This document shows positions 41,232-50,476 of a stretch of DNA of 64,000 nucleotides, in pieces (the first letter of the stretch is position 1; every line of letters starts with the position of its first letter). The stretch is from Candidatus Mediterraneibacter surreyensis (GTDB lineage Bacteria > Bacillota > Clostridia > Lachnospirales > Lachnospiraceae). Both the position numbers and the translations under genes were made by a program. The notes beneath the pieces were generated by a model. The model was given only the letters and a program-made list of their open reading frames with translations, was not told the DNA's origin and did no database searches. The DNA lies in the NCBI GenBank assembly GCA_019118885.1, contig DWYB01000022.1:1-64000 (forward strand), in the 5' to 3' direction.

Positions 41232-41840
41232 GTGAAACGTTTGTTTAAAAAGAACCAGATCATTATCGCGACGCTGGCGGTTATGATCGCTATCGCCGGA
41301 TACCTGAACTATTCCGGCGTCCTGTTCGGAGATACCGAGGGTACAGCCGAGGCCAATGCAGATCTTGCCAATCAGGAGCTGCTCGACATCTCGGAAGATG
41401 ATATTGAGACGTCTACAGAAGATATTGCGAGCAATGATTCGGATGTGGAAGGAACGCCGGGAGAAGCAGTTCTTACAAGTGGAACGGCCGAGACTACAGT
41501 GGCACAGGCAAAAGTGACAAGAGAGCAGGTGAGAGCGCAGAATAAAGAAACCCTGCAGTCTATCATTGACAATACGAATCTGACAGATGCGGAGAAACAG
41601 GATGCTGTGGACCAGATGGTTAAAATGACGGAGATAGCAGAACAGGAGGCGGCTATCGAAACGTTGATGGCATCTAAAGGATTTACGGAGTCGGTAGTCA
41701 GTCTGGACGCCGATTCGGCGGATGTAGTAGTAAAAGCTGACGAACTGACAGACGCAAACCGTGCTCAGATTGAGGATATCGTGACGCGAAAGACTGAAAT
41801 AGCTCCGGAAAATATCGTGATCACACCTATTCATGAGTAA
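41232..41840 (+). CDS. spoIIIAH: Stage III sporulation protein AH
   Basis: A 202-residue channel protein starting MKRLFKKNQIIIATLAVMIAIAGYLNYSG, one helix and an extracytoplasmic ring-building domain (EDIVTRKTEIAPENIVITPI). GGAGG (41218-41222) lies 9 bases before GTG 41232, so I take GTG rather than ATG 41223, which abuts the site. It binds forespore SpoIIQ. Last gene of the operon. Confidence 0.94.
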   Translation: MKRLFKKNQIIIATLAVMIAIAGYLNYSGVLFGDTEGTAEANADLANQELLDISEDDIETSTEDIASNDSDVEGTPGEAVLTSGTAETTVAQAKVTREQVRAQNKETLQSIIDNTNLTDAEKQDAVDQMVKMTEIAEQEAAIETLMASKGFTESVVSLDADSADVVVKADELTDANRAQIEDIVTRKTEIAPENIVITPIHE

Positions 41841-41877
41841 ATTCGGATTAATTATGGCTCCTGAAGTCCGTGAATGG

Positions 41878-41906
41878 TTGAAGTCTCGGAACAGATATGC
41901 TAAACT
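41878..41906 (+). promoter_or_regulatory. Promoter for prfC
   Basis: TTGAAG (41878-41883), 17 bases and TAAACT (41901-41906), with TGC before the -10 (extended -10). Confidence 0.5.
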
Positions 41907-41917
41907 GAATAAGCATG

Positions 41918-41968
41918 CCCGGAGATGGATCCGGGATCATCAGAGGCGCCGGTGAAAAAGACCGGCGC
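41918..41968 (+). promoter_or_regulatory. Two GC-rich stem-loops in the prfC leader
   Basis: CCCGG-agatggat-CCGGG (41918-41935) and GCGCCGGT-gaaaaag-ACCGGCGC (41946-41968). They lie about 50 bases before the prfC ribosome site. No T-tract follows. The second could end the spoIIIA transcript or shape prfC expression. Confidence 0.45.
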
Positions 41969-42016
41969 TGCTGTGCTGTCAGGAAATATCTCATATCTAA
42001 AGGAAAAGGAGTTCAT

Positions 42017-43609
42017 ATGTCTGATATTAAAAATGAAATAAAAAAGAGAAGAACATTTGCTATTATTTCTCATCCGGATGCAGGTAAGACTACTCTGACA
42101 GAGAAGTTTCTGCTCTACGGCGGAGTGATCAATACAGCCGGATCGGTAAAGGGAAAAGCCACGGCCAAGCATGCTGTGTCCGACTGGATGGAGATTGAAA
42201 AGGAGAGAGGTATCTCTGTAACCTCTTCTGTCCTGCAGTTTAATTACGATGGATACTGTATCAATATTCTGGATACTCCGGGACATCAGGATTTCTCAGA
42301 GGATACGTACCGTACTCTGATGGCGGCCGACTCTGCGGTCATGGTGATCGACGCTTCCAAGGGCGTTGAGGCGCAGACGAGAAAACTGTTCAAGGTATGT
42401 GCCATGAGACACATTCCGATTTTTACTTTTATTAATAAAATGGACAGGGATGCGAAAGATACGTTTGATCTGCTGGATGATATTGAGAAAGAGCTGGGAA
42501 TCCCTACTTGCCCGATTAACTGGCCGATCGGCTCAGGCAAGGCGTTTAAGGGGGTATATGATCGTCAGAAGAAAGAAGTGGACCTGTTCTCCGATACCAG
42601 AAAAGGAACGTCTGTGGGCGAGGTGAAGAAAGTCTCAATCAACAATCCTGAGGTGGACTGGCTGATCGGTACAGAGGCAAAAGTCACGCTGGAAGAGGAG
42701 ATTGAGCTTTTGGACGGCGCATCAGCGGAATTCGATCAGGAGCTTGTAGATAAAGGACAGCTCTCACCGGTATTTTTCGGGTCTGCCCTGACTAATTTCG
42801 GCGTAGAGACATTCCTGAAGCACTTCCTTGATATGACGACGTCTCCGCTTCCGCGTATGTCCGATCATGGCGAGATCGATCCGATGAAAGAGGAGGATTT
42901 TTCGGCGTTTGTATTTAAGATTCAGGCCAATATGAACAAGGCTCACAGAGACAGGATCGCATTTATGAGAATCTGCTCCGGTGAGTTTGATGCCGGAATG
43001 ACAGTCTATCATGTACAGGGGGGCAAGGATGTAAGACTCTCCCAGCCTCAGCAGATGATGGCGAGCGAAAGGAAGATCATCGACAAGGCTTATGCGGGAG
43101 ATGTTATCGGCGTTTTTGATCCGGGTATTTTTTCCATTGGAGATACGCTGACTACATCAAAGGAAAAGTTTGCCTATGAGGGAATTCCTACATTTGCACC
43201 CGAGCATTTTGCAAGAGTGCGCCAGGTAGACACGATGAAGAGAAAACAGTTTGTCAAGGGTATCAACCAGATTGCCCAGGAAGGTGCGATCCAGATCTTT
43301 CAGGAGTACAATACCGGCATGGAGGAGATTATTGTCGGAGTTGTGGGCGTACTGCAGTTTGACGTGCTGAAATACAGGCTGAAAAATGAATACAACGTGG
43401 AGATTATTCTGGAGAATCTTCCGTACGAGCATATCCGTTGGATCGAAAATGAAAATATTGATTTGGATCATGTGAGCGGAACATCTGATATGAAGAAAAT
43501 CAAAGACTTGAAAGGCCGGCCGCTTCTACTGTTTGTTCATGAGTGGAGCATCCGCATGACACAGGAACGTAATGAGGGACTCATCCTTTCGGAATTCGGC
43601 CGCTCGTAA
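42017..43609 (+). CDS. prfC: Peptide chain release factor 3
   Basis: A 530-residue GTPase that removes RF1/RF2 from the ribosome after termination. SHPDAGKTTLTEKFLL is the P-loop, DTPGHQDFSED switch II and NKMDRD the guanine-specificity motif. The RF3 extension with MSDHGEIDPMKEEDFSAFVFKIQANMNKAHRDRIAFMRICSGEFDAGM and a C-terminal domain ending EFGRS is present. AAAAGGAG lies before ATG 42017. It stands between the spoIIIA operon and asp23-nusB, which are usually adjacent in related genomes. Confidence 0.95.
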   Translation: MSDIKNEIKKRRTFAIISHPDAGKTTLTEKFLLYGGVINTAGSVKGKATAKHAVSDWMEIEKERGISVTSSVLQFNYDGYCINILDTPGHQDFSEDTYRTLMAADSAVMVIDASKGVEAQTRKLFKVCAMRHIPIFTFINKMDRDAKDTFDLLDDIEKELGIPTCPINWPIGSGKAFKGVYDRQKKEVDLFSDTRKGTSVGEVKKVSINNPEVDWLIGTEAKVTLEEEIELLDGASAEFDQELVDKGQLSPVFFGSALTNFGVETFLKHFLDMTTSPLPRMSDHGEIDPMKEEDFSAFVFKIQANMNKAHRDRIAFMRICSGEFDAGMTVYHVQGGKDVRLSQPQQMMASERKIIDKAYAGDVIGVFDPGIFSIGDTLTTSKEKFAYEGIPTFAPEHFARVRQVDTMKRKQFVKGINQIAQEGAIQIFQEYNTGMEEIIVGVVGVLQFDVLKYRLKNEYNVEIILENLPYEHIRWIENENIDLDHVSGTSDMKKIKDLKGRPLLLFVHEWSIRMTQERNEGLILSEFGRS

Positions 43610-43619
43610 AGGTTTTCCT

Positions 43620-43647
43620 TTGCAAATGTTGGGATATTTGCTATAAT
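43620..43647 (+). promoter_or_regulatory. Promoter for the asp23/gls24 gene
   Basis: TTGCAA (43620-43625), 16 bases and TATAAT (43642-43647), with TGC before the -10. Confidence 0.7.
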
Positions 43648-43683
43648 GGGGAAAGAAATTAGACAAAACGGGAGGTTTTGAAG

Positions 43684-44067
43684 ATGGCTAAGGACGAAAG
43701 AAACACTTATACGATACAGAACGAGGCAAGCCTCGGCGAAGTGAAGATCGCCGATGAAGTTGTTGCGATCATAGCGGCGCTGGCGGCAACAGAAGTTGAA
43801 GGAGTTGCTTCCATGGCCGGCAACATCACCAATGAGGTAATCGGAAAACTTGGGATCAAGAACCTTTCAAAAGGTGTAAAAGTGGATGTTCTGGAAGGCG
43901 TGGTAACCGTATCACTTGCCTTGAACATTAAATACAATTACAGTATTGTCGATGTGACCGGAAAAGTTCAGGAGAAAGTAAAGAATGCAGTGGAGAATAT
44001 GACGGGACTTGAGGTGGCTGATGTCAATATCAAAGTTGCCGGGGTCGAGATGGAGAAACAGGACTGA
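43684..44067 (+). CDS. Asp23/Gls24 family envelope stress protein
   Basis: A 127-residue protein. EASLGEVKIADEVVAIIAALAATEVEGVASMAGN and KGVKVDVLEGVVTVSLALNIKYNYSIVDVTGKVQEKVKNAVENMTGLEVADVNIKVAGV are the Asp23/Gls24 pattern (YqhY-like in Bacillus, next to nusB). GGGAGG lies 8 bases before ATG 43684. It has its own promoter. Confidence 0.92.
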   Translation: MAKDERNTYTIQNEASLGEVKIADEVVAIIAALAATEVEGVASMAGNITNEVIGKLGIKNLSKGVKVDVLEGVVTVSLALNIKYNYSIVDVTGKVQEKVKNAVENMTGLEVADVNIKVAGVEMEKQD

Positions 44068-44083
44068 TCCGTTTGGGGCATTA

Positions 44084-44113
44084 TTGCAAATTATATGCCC
44101 GGTGTTGTATAAT
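44084..44113 (+). promoter_or_regulatory. Promoter for nusB
   Basis: TTGCAA (44084-44089), 18 bases and TATAAT (44108-44113). Confidence 0.65.
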
Positions 44114-44116
44114 AGA

Positions 44117-44139
44117 GGATGTCGCAAGACATCCTTTTT
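44117..44139 (+). terminator. Intrinsic terminator overlapping the nusB transcription start
   Basis: GGATGTC-GCAA-GACATCC followed by TTTTT. A perfect 7-bp stem with a GNRA loop. It begins about 4 bases after the -10 of the nusB promoter, so it ends the asp23 transcript while nusB starts within it. Confidence 0.75.
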
Positions 44140-44169
44140 CTATAGTTATTACAGAAGGAGAAAATTACC

Positions 44170-44577
44170 ATGACAAGATCAGAACTGAGAGAGCATGTTT
44201 TTAAGATGCTTTTCCAGATTGAATTTAATGATTCCGCAGATATGCCGGATCATGTGAAAAATTATTTTGAGACGCTGGAAGACGCCAGAGAACAGGATAA
44301 AGACTATATTAAGAAGAAATATGAGGCTGTGGTTTCCCATGTGGGTGAGATCGACAGTCTGCTTAATGATACGGCAAAGGGATGGAAGACTTCGAGAATG
44401 AGCAAAGTGGATCTTACGATTCTGCGACTTGCCGTTTATGAGATGAAATGGGATGACGATGTACCTGAGGGCGTTGCTATCAATGAAGCGGTTGAACTGG
44501 CAAAAAGATTCGGCGGTGAGAGCAGTTCATCATTTGTAAACGGTATACTCGGAAAATTGGCGAAACAGGAGTCCTGA
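44170..44577 (+). CDS. nusB: Transcription antitermination protein NusB
   Basis: A 135-residue all-helical RNA-binding protein. TRSELREHVFKMLFQIEF, DRLLNDTAKGWKTSRMSKVDLTILRLAVYEM and EGVAINEAVELAKRFGGESSSSFVNGILGKL are the family motifs. It works with S10 in rRNA antitermination. First gene of a long run of housekeeping genes to recN. Confidence 0.94.
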   Translation: MTRSELREHVFKMLFQIEFNDSADMPDHVKNYFETLEDAREQDKDYIKKKYEAVVSHVGEIDSLLNDTAKGWKTSRMSKVDLTILRLAVYEMKWDDDVPEGVAINEAVELAKRFGGESSSSFVNGILGKLAKQES

Positions 44578-44579
44578 AC

Positions 44580-45791
44580 ATGAGAAATGTTTATACGGTG
44601 CGGCAGGTGAATTCCTATATTAAAAATATGTTCACCCAGGATTTCATGCTGAGCCGTATCTATGTCAAAGGGGAAGTCTCCAACTGTAAATATCATACAT
44701 CGGGGCATATATATTTTTCGTTAAAAGACGAGTCCGGCACGATCGCCTGCGTTATGTTCGCAGGCCACAGGTCAGGGCTTTCTTTTCGACTGCAGGATGG
44801 TCAGCAGGTGATCACCTTGGGATCCGTCAGTGTATATGAGAGGAGCGGTCAGTATCAGCTTTATGCGAGGGAGATTATTTTAGACGGAGCCGGCGCTCTC
44901 TATGAGAAGTTCGAGGCGCTCAAGAAAGAGCTTTCCGAGATGGGAATGTTTGCTCCCGAATATAAACAGCCTATCCCCAAATATATCCGAACACTGGGAA
45001 TTGTCACTGCTCCGACAGGTGCTGCTGTCAGAGATATCATAAATATTGCCGGACGGCGGAATCCTTATGTACAGCTTATTCTGTATCCTGCCCAGGTGCA
45101 GGGGGATGGAGCTGCACAGAGCATTATCAGGGGAATTCATGCACTGGAGAAAAAGAAAGTTGATGTGATGATCGTGGGCCGAGGCGGCGGCAGTATCGAG
45201 GATCTTTGGGCGTTTAACGAGGAATCGGTAGCCCGGGCTGTCTTTGAATGCAGCGTGCCGGTAATCTCAGCGGTTGGTCATGAGACAGATACGACGATCA
45301 CAGACTATGTGGCGGATCTGCGGGCGCCGACTCCGTCAGCGGCTGCAGAACTGGCAGTATATAATTACAGAGAGGCGGAAGAACAGATCCGAACATACTA
45401 TGAAATGCTCAAAAAGCGTATCGAGATGAAGATATCAGAGAAAAGATCTGTTCTTGAACGCTTTAAGATGCAGCTCAATTATGCGCATCCGAGACAGAAA
45501 CTAAACGAGAACCGGCAGTATGCAGCTGATCTGGAAAACCGTCTCCGGATGTTGATGAACAATCGTCTGGAGAAAGAAAAACATAGACTGGCGATCTGTG
45601 CGGAGAGGATGAAAGGGCTCTCTCCACTTGAAAAGCTAAGTCAGGGATATTCCTATGTACAGACTCCTCAGGGAGAAAATATCCGCAGCGTTACACAGGT
45701 GCACCCTGACTCTGAAATTGAAATTTATGTGAAAGACGGAAAGATCAGTGCAATGGTGACAGGGCTTAAGAAAGAGCCTGACAACAGGTGA
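44580..45791 (+). CDS. xseA: Exodeoxyribonuclease VII large subunit
   Basis: A 403-residue nuclease subunit. The N-terminal OB-fold VRQVNSYIKNMFTQDFMLSRIYVKGEVSNCKYHTSGHIYFSLKD and the catalytic GRGGGSIEDLWAFNEESVARAVFECSVPVISAVGHETDTTITDYVADLRAPTPSAAAEL core are complete, followed by coiled coil. It follows nusB by 2 bases. Confidence 0.95.
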   Translation: MRNVYTVRQVNSYIKNMFTQDFMLSRIYVKGEVSNCKYHTSGHIYFSLKDESGTIACVMFAGHRSGLSFRLQDGQQVITLGSVSVYERSGQYQLYAREIILDGAGALYEKFEALKKELSEMGMFAPEYKQPIPKYIRTLGIVTAPTGAAVRDIINIAGRRNPYVQLILYPAQVQGDGAAQSIIRGIHALEKKKVDVMIVGRGGGSIEDLWAFNEESVARAVFECSVPVISAVGHETDTTITDYVADLRAPTPSAAAELAVYNYREAEEQIRTYYEMLKKRIEMKISEKRSVLERFKMQLNYAHPRQKLNENRQYAADLENRLRMLMNNRLEKEKHRLAICAERMKGLSPLEKLSQGYSYVQTPQGENIRSVTQVHPDSEIEIYVKDGKISAMVTGLKKEPDNR

Positions 45792-45804
45792 AGGAGACGC
45801 TGAA

Positions 45805-46032
45805 GTGGAAGAAATAAAACAGGAAATGGAAAATAAAGAAAATCTGGAGGAAATGTTTCAGAATCTGGAGGCGGTCATTAAAGAAATGGAAGAAAGCGAT
45901 GTGACACTGGAACATTCTTTTGACCTTTATAACAAAGGAATGACCCTTTTGAAAAAATGCAGCAAGACGATCGATGAAGTAGAAAAGAAAGTTCTTGTTC
46001 TGGACGAAGATGGAGAGACGCATGAATTTTAA
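45805..46032 (+). CDS. xseB: Exodeoxyribonuclease VII small subunit
   Basis: A 75-residue helical protein with LEEMFQNLEAVIKEMEESDVTLEHSFDLYNKGMTLLKKC, the XseB pattern. It starts with GTG 45805 after AAGGAG. The end overlaps ispA. Confidence 0.93.
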   Translation: MEEIKQEMENKENLEEMFQNLEAVIKEMEESDVTLEHSFDLYNKGMTLLKKCSKTIDEVEKKVLVLDEDGETHEF

Positions 46033-46912
46033 GGAAGAATATCAGAAAAGAGTAAACTCAATAGAGGAGATATTGAAGATGTATCTGCCGGCACAGGCGG
46101 GATATCAGAAGATCATTACAGAAGCCATGGAGTACAGTCTGATGGCCGGCGGGAAACGGATCCGCCCGATGCTGATGGGAGAGTTTTATAAACTCTTCGG
46201 CGGGGAAGGACGGCTGATTGAACCTTTTATGGCAGCAATTGAAATGATTCATACGTATTCGCTTGTACATGATGATCTTCCGGCTATGGATAATGATGAT
46301 TACCGCCGGGGCAGAAAGACGACCCATGTGGTTTATGGTGAAGATATGGGAATCCTTGCAGGAGACGCCCTTCTTAACTATGCATTTGAGACAGCATGCA
46401 CGGCTTTTGATCTGGAACCTGATAAGAGCCGTGTGATCGGACGTGCTCTTAAGATTCTGGCAGAAAAGGCCGGGATCCATGGAATGATCGGCGGTCAGGT
46501 GGTGGATGTAAAAGAGTCCGGACACAGTATATCAGCGGATATGCTTGATTTCATCTATCGTCTGAAGACGGGCGCACTGATCGAGTCTTCAGTCATGATC
46601 GGCGCAGTTTTAGCGGGAGCGTCCGAAAAAGAGGTCTTACAGGTTGAATCAGTAGCGGCAAAGGTGGGGATGGCGTTCCAGATCCAGGATGATATCCTTG
46701 ATGTCACAAGCACTACAGAGATGCTTGGAAAGCCGGTCCACAGTGATGAGAAAAATGAAAAGACCACTTATGTGACTTTAAAGGGTACCGATGAATCCGG
46801 CAGAGAAGTAGAACGTCTGACAACCGAAGCTCTCGGTGAGCTGAAAGAACTAGGACGTGAAAACGAGTTCCTGAATAAACTGCTGGAATGGCTCGTGTAC
46901 AGAGAAAAATAA
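46022..46912 (+). CDS. ispA: Farnesyl diphosphate synthase-type polyprenyl synthetase
   Basis: A 296-residue prenyltransferase with both aspartate-rich motifs, DDLPAMDNDDYRRG and QIQDDILDVT, and GGKRIRPML. It makes short-chain isoprenoid diphosphates from the product of the dxs pathway next door. ATG 46022 lies within the end of xseB. Confidence 0.92.
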   Translation: MNFKEEYQKRVNSIEEILKMYLPAQAGYQKIITEAMEYSLMAGGKRIRPMLMGEFYKLFGGEGRLIEPFMAAIEMIHTYSLVHDDLPAMDNDDYRRGRKTTHVVYGEDMGILAGDALLNYAFETACTAFDLEPDKSRVIGRALKILAEKAGIHGMIGGQVVDVKESGHSISADMLDFIYRLKTGALIESSVMIGAVLAGASEKEVLQVESVAAKVGMAFQIQDDILDVTSTTEMLGKPVHSDEKNEKTTYVTLKGTDESGREVERLTTEALGELKELGRENEFLNKLLEWLVYREK

Positions 46913-46936
46913 ACGGGAATAACAAGGAGGATCGTT

Positions 46937-48811
46937 ATGGTACTTGAAATGATCCGGCAGGCAAATGATATAAAGAAATTAAATGACGAACAGCTGAAGC
47001 TGCTCGCTGAAGAGATCCGTCAGTTTCTGATCGAGAAGATCAGCAGGACCGGAGGCCATCTTGCATCGAATCTGGGCGTTGTGGAGCTTACGATGGCTTT
47101 GCATCTGACGCTTGATTTTCCGGAAGATAAACTGATCTGGGATGTGGGCCATCAGTCCTATACTCATAAGCTGCTCACCGGGCGCAGAGATGGATTTGAC
47201 CAGCTGCGCAAATATGGAGGTATGAGCGGCTTCCCGAAAAGAAAGGAAAGCGACTGTGACGCCTTTGATACCGGGCACAGCTCCACGTCTATTTCCGCAG
47301 GCCTCGGCTACGTGGCGGCCCGTGAACTCAAAGGAGAGAATCACAATGTGATATCCGTGATCGGCGACGGCTCCCTCACAGGCGGTATGGCCTATGAAGC
47401 TCTTAATAATGCGTCTCGACTGAAGAGTAATTTTATCATCGTTTTAAATGACAACAATATGTCCATATCAGAAAATGTCGGCGGCATGTCCAGGTATCTG
47501 AACGGTCTTAGGACAGCCCAGGCTTATACAGATATCAAGAAGGGCGTTGAAGATACTCTGAAGAAGATTCCGCGCAAAGGAGACAGGATCGTCAGTCAGC
47601 TTCGAAAGACCAAGAGCGGGCTTAAACAGTTGATCGTACCGGGGATGTTCTTCGAGGATATGGATATCACTTATCTAGGTCCGGTCGACGGCCATGATAT
47701 TCGCAAACTTGTAAAGGTATTAAACGAGGCGAAACGGGTGGATCACGCCGTGCTGGTCCATGTGATCACTAAGAAGGGAAAAGGCTATCCGCCGGCAGAG
47801 GAAAATCCGGCAAAATTTCACGGCACAGGTCCCTTTGATATCGAAACCGGAGAACCCAAAGACGTCAGCTCTACAGACAGCTATACACAGGTTTTCTCAA
47901 AAGTATTGACGGATATTGCAAGAAAAGATGACAAAGTGGTTGCAATCACGGCAGCCATGGCTGACGGAACAGGGCTTTCGACGTTTGCCAGGCATTTTCC
48001 GAACAGATTTTTCGATGTGGGAATCGCAGAGGAGCATGCGATGACTTTTGCGGCGGGACTTGCCGCGGGAGGCATGAAGCCGGTATTTGCTGTCTATTCC
48101 TCTTTTTTGCAGCGCGCCTATGATCAGACGCTTCACGACGTCTGTCTCCAGAACCTGCCTGTTGTGATCGCGGTAGACCGGGCAGGACTTGTGGGAAGCG
48201 ACGGTGAAACGCACCAGGGGGTTTTTGATCTGTCCTTCCTGTCCACAATCCCGAATATGACGGTGATTTCTCCCAAAAACAGATGGGAGATGGCTGATAT
48301 GCTGCGCTTTGCTGTAGATTTTCCTTATCCCATTGCCATTCGTTATCCACGCGGCAGCGCATATGAAGGAATGAAAAATTTCAGGGCGCCTGTCGAATAC
48401 GGAAAAAGCGAACTCCTTTATGAGGAGGAGGATATTGCTGTTATTTTCGTAGGGCATATGGCCGAACTTGCCGACCGTGTCAGACGGGAACTGAAAAAGA
48501 CCGGTTACAGCTGCAGTCTTGTTAATGCCAGATTTGTAAAGCCTTTTGACAAAGAAATGCTGGAATATCTGGCAAAAGATCACAGCCTGTTTGTAACTAT
48601 CGAGGAGAACGTGCTGACCGGAGGCTTTGGCGAGCAGGTGACGGATTATGTGTCATCTGCCAGACTCAACGTGCATGTGCGCACGATAGGGATCTCTGAT
48701 GATTATGTGGAACATGGCAACGTTGAGATATTGAGAAAAGAGGTCGGATTGGACTGCGATACAATTGTAAAGCAGGCGGTATCCGACTATCTGACGATAA
48801 AGGAAAGCTGA
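46937..48811 (+). CDS. dxs: 1-deoxy-D-xylulose-5-phosphate synthase
   Basis: A 624-residue thiamine diphosphate enzyme for the first step of the MEP isoprenoid pathway. VIGDGSLTGGMAYEALNNA (diphosphate/metal site), GHSSTSIS, DGHD and FDVGIAEEHAMTFAAGLA are present. AAGGAGG lies before ATG 46937. Two bases separate it from tlyA. Confidence 0.96.
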   Translation: MVLEMIRQANDIKKLNDEQLKLLAEEIRQFLIEKISRTGGHLASNLGVVELTMALHLTLDFPEDKLIWDVGHQSYTHKLLTGRRDGFDQLRKYGGMSGFPKRKESDCDAFDTGHSSTSISAGLGYVAARELKGENHNVISVIGDGSLTGGMAYEALNNASRLKSNFIIVLNDNNMSISENVGGMSRYLNGLRTAQAYTDIKKGVEDTLKKIPRKGDRIVSQLRKTKSGLKQLIVPGMFFEDMDITYLGPVDGHDIRKLVKVLNEAKRVDHAVLVHVITKKGKGYPPAEENPAKFHGTGPFDIETGEPKDVSSTDSYTQVFSKVLTDIARKDDKVVAITAAMADGTGLSTFARHFPNRFFDVGIAEEHAMTFAAGLAAGGMKPVFAVYSSFLQRAYDQTLHDVCLQNLPVVIAVDRAGLVGSDGETHQGVFDLSFLSTIPNMTVISPKNRWEMADMLRFAVDFPYPIAIRYPRGSAYEGMKNFRAPVEYGKSELLYEEEDIAVIFVGHMAELADRVRRELKKTGYSCSLVNARFVKPFDKEMLEYLAKDHSLFVTIEENVLTGGFGEQVTDYVSSARLNVHVRTIGISDDYVEHGNVEILRKEVGLDCDTIVKQAVSDYLTIKES

Positions 48812-48812
48812 T

Positions 48813-49619
48813 ATGAAAGAACGTTTGGATGTATTGCTTGTAAAGAGAAATCTTGCCGATTCCAGGGAAAAGGCAAAAGCCGTCATTATGGCGGGAAACG
48901 TGTTTGTGGATGGGCAGAGAGAAGATAAGGCGGGAAGTACCTTTGCGCCGGATGTCAATATAGAAGTGCGCGGACATACTCTTCCCTATGTCAGCCGTGG
49001 AGGCCTGAAGCTTGAGAAAGCTCTGGCTAATTTCGATGTGGACGTAAAAGATAAAATCTGTACAGACGTAGGAGCTTCTACCGGCGGATTTACAGACTGT
49101 ATGCTCCAGAATGGAGCGAAAAAAGTATTTGCAATTGATGTGGGGCGTGGTCAGCTTGACTGGAAGCTTCGCAATGATCCACGGGTTGTCTGTATGGAGA
49201 AAACAAATATCCGGTATGTTACGCCGGAGGATATCGGGGAGCCTGTCGATTTTTCCTCCATTGACGTTTCGTTTATATCTCTGACAAAAGTGCTTGTTCC
49301 AATCCGCAATTATCTGAAGGCAGACGGAGAGATCGTAGCGCTCATCAAACCACAGTTTGAGGCGGGGCGTGAAAAGGTGGGAAAAAAAGGTGTGGTAAGA
49401 GAGAAGAGTACGCATCTGGAAGTGATACACAAGGTGGCGGATTATGCCATGTCTGTTGGTTTTGACCTCTATGCCCTTGATTTTTCGCCGATCAAAGGGC
49501 CGGAAGGAAATATCGAATATCTGATCCATCTCAGGAAATGTCCGGGCGATACAGGAGAAAATCACGGCATCGATCCTGATACAGTTGTAGAGAAAGCATT
49601 TGAGACACTGGCAAAATAA
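48813..49619 (+). CDS. tlyA: TlyA-family rRNA (cytidine-2'-O)-methyltransferase
   Basis: A 268-residue protein: an S4 RNA-binding domain (RLDVLLVKRNLADSREKAKAVIMAGNVFVDGQ) followed by an FtsJ-like methyltransferase with TDVGASTGGFTDCMLQNGAKKVFAIDVG. Methylates rRNA in characterised members. Confidence 0.93.
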   Translation: MKERLDVLLVKRNLADSREKAKAVIMAGNVFVDGQREDKAGSTFAPDVNIEVRGHTLPYVSRGGLKLEKALANFDVDVKDKICTDVGASTGGFTDCMLQNGAKKVFAIDVGRGQLDWKLRNDPRVVCMEKTNIRYVTPEDIGEPVDFSSIDVSFISLTKVLVPIRNYLKADGEIVALIKPQFEAGREKVGKKGVVREKSTHLEVIHKVADYAMSVGFDLYALDFSPIKGPEGNIEYLIHLRKCPGDTGENHGIDPDTVVEKAFETLAK

Positions 49620-49636
49620 ATTACAAGAGGTATAGG

Positions 49637-50470
49637 ATGGACTGCTTTTATATAATAACAAACAAACTGAAAGATCCGGATTTTACGATCACAAATGAGA
49701 TCAGACATTATATCGAAAGCAAGGGCAAAAAGTGTCGTATCTCTGAGAAAGACGGGGAGGGACATATCATACCTGGAACGATACCGGCTGACGCTCAGTG
49801 CGGTCTTGTCCTGGGTGGTGACGGAACTTTGATACGCGCCGTGCGCGATCTGGGCGAAAACAACCTGCCTCTTCTCGGGATCAATCTGGGAACGTTGGGA
49901 TATCTGACTGATGTGGAACTGAAGGATTTCAGAGCCGCTCTGGACCGTCTCTTTGAGGGAAAACCTGATATAGAGGAACGTATGATGCTGGAAGGTTCGT
50001 TTCGTGGTTCACGGACAGATATAGCCATGAATGATATCGTGCTTGCAAGAGAAGGAAAAGTCAGAATCGTAAGTTTTAATATTTACGTGAACGGTACCCT
50101 TCTAAATACCTATCACGCGGACGGAGTAATTCTGTCAACACCTACGGGCAGCACAGGATATAATCTGTCCGCCGGAGGTCCTATCGTAGAGCCTACAGCA
50201 CAGATGATCGTGATCACGCCTATCTGTTCCCATGCTCTTAATACGAGCAGCGTCGTCCTTTCGGCAGACGATACGATCGAAGTGGAAATCTGCGAGGGCC
50301 GGTACGGAAGGCAGGAACAGATTTCTCTTTGCTTTGACGGCGCTGAACAGACCACACTGATTACAGGAGAGAGAGTCTGTATCAGAAAAGCGGCGAAGAC
50401 TGCCAGGCTCATCAAACTGAACCGGGAAAGTTTCATGATAACGATGCGCAGAAAGATGAAAGGAAATTAG
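49637..50470 (+). CDS. nadK: NAD kinase
   Basis: A 277-residue kinase. LVLGGDGTLIRAVRD is the GGDG motif, NLGTLGYLTDVE and TPTGSTGYNLSAGGPIV complete the active site. It makes NADP from NAD and ATP or polyphosphate. Confidence 0.95.
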   Translation: MDCFYIITNKLKDPDFTITNEIRHYIESKGKKCRISEKDGEGHIIPGTIPADAQCGLVLGGDGTLIRAVRDLGENNLPLLGINLGTLGYLTDVELKDFRAALDRLFEGKPDIEERMMLEGSFRGSRTDIAMNDIVLAREGKVRIVSFNIYVNGTLLNTYHADGVILSTPTGSTGYNLSAGGPIVEPTAQMIVITPICSHALNTSSVVLSADDTIEVEICEGRYGRQEQISLCFDGAEQTTLITGERVCIRKAAKTARLIKLNRESFMITMRRKMKGN

Positions 50471-50476
50471 AAGAAG

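Noticed and set aside
41918..41968. Fluoride riboswitch in the prfC leader
   Set aside because: GGAGATGG and CATCAG loosely recall the motif, but the pairing order and conserved GGCTGATG segment are absent.
48666..49661. 331-codon minus-strand frame opposite tlyA
   Set aside because: Antisense to a gene with S4 and methyltransferase motifs; no start context.
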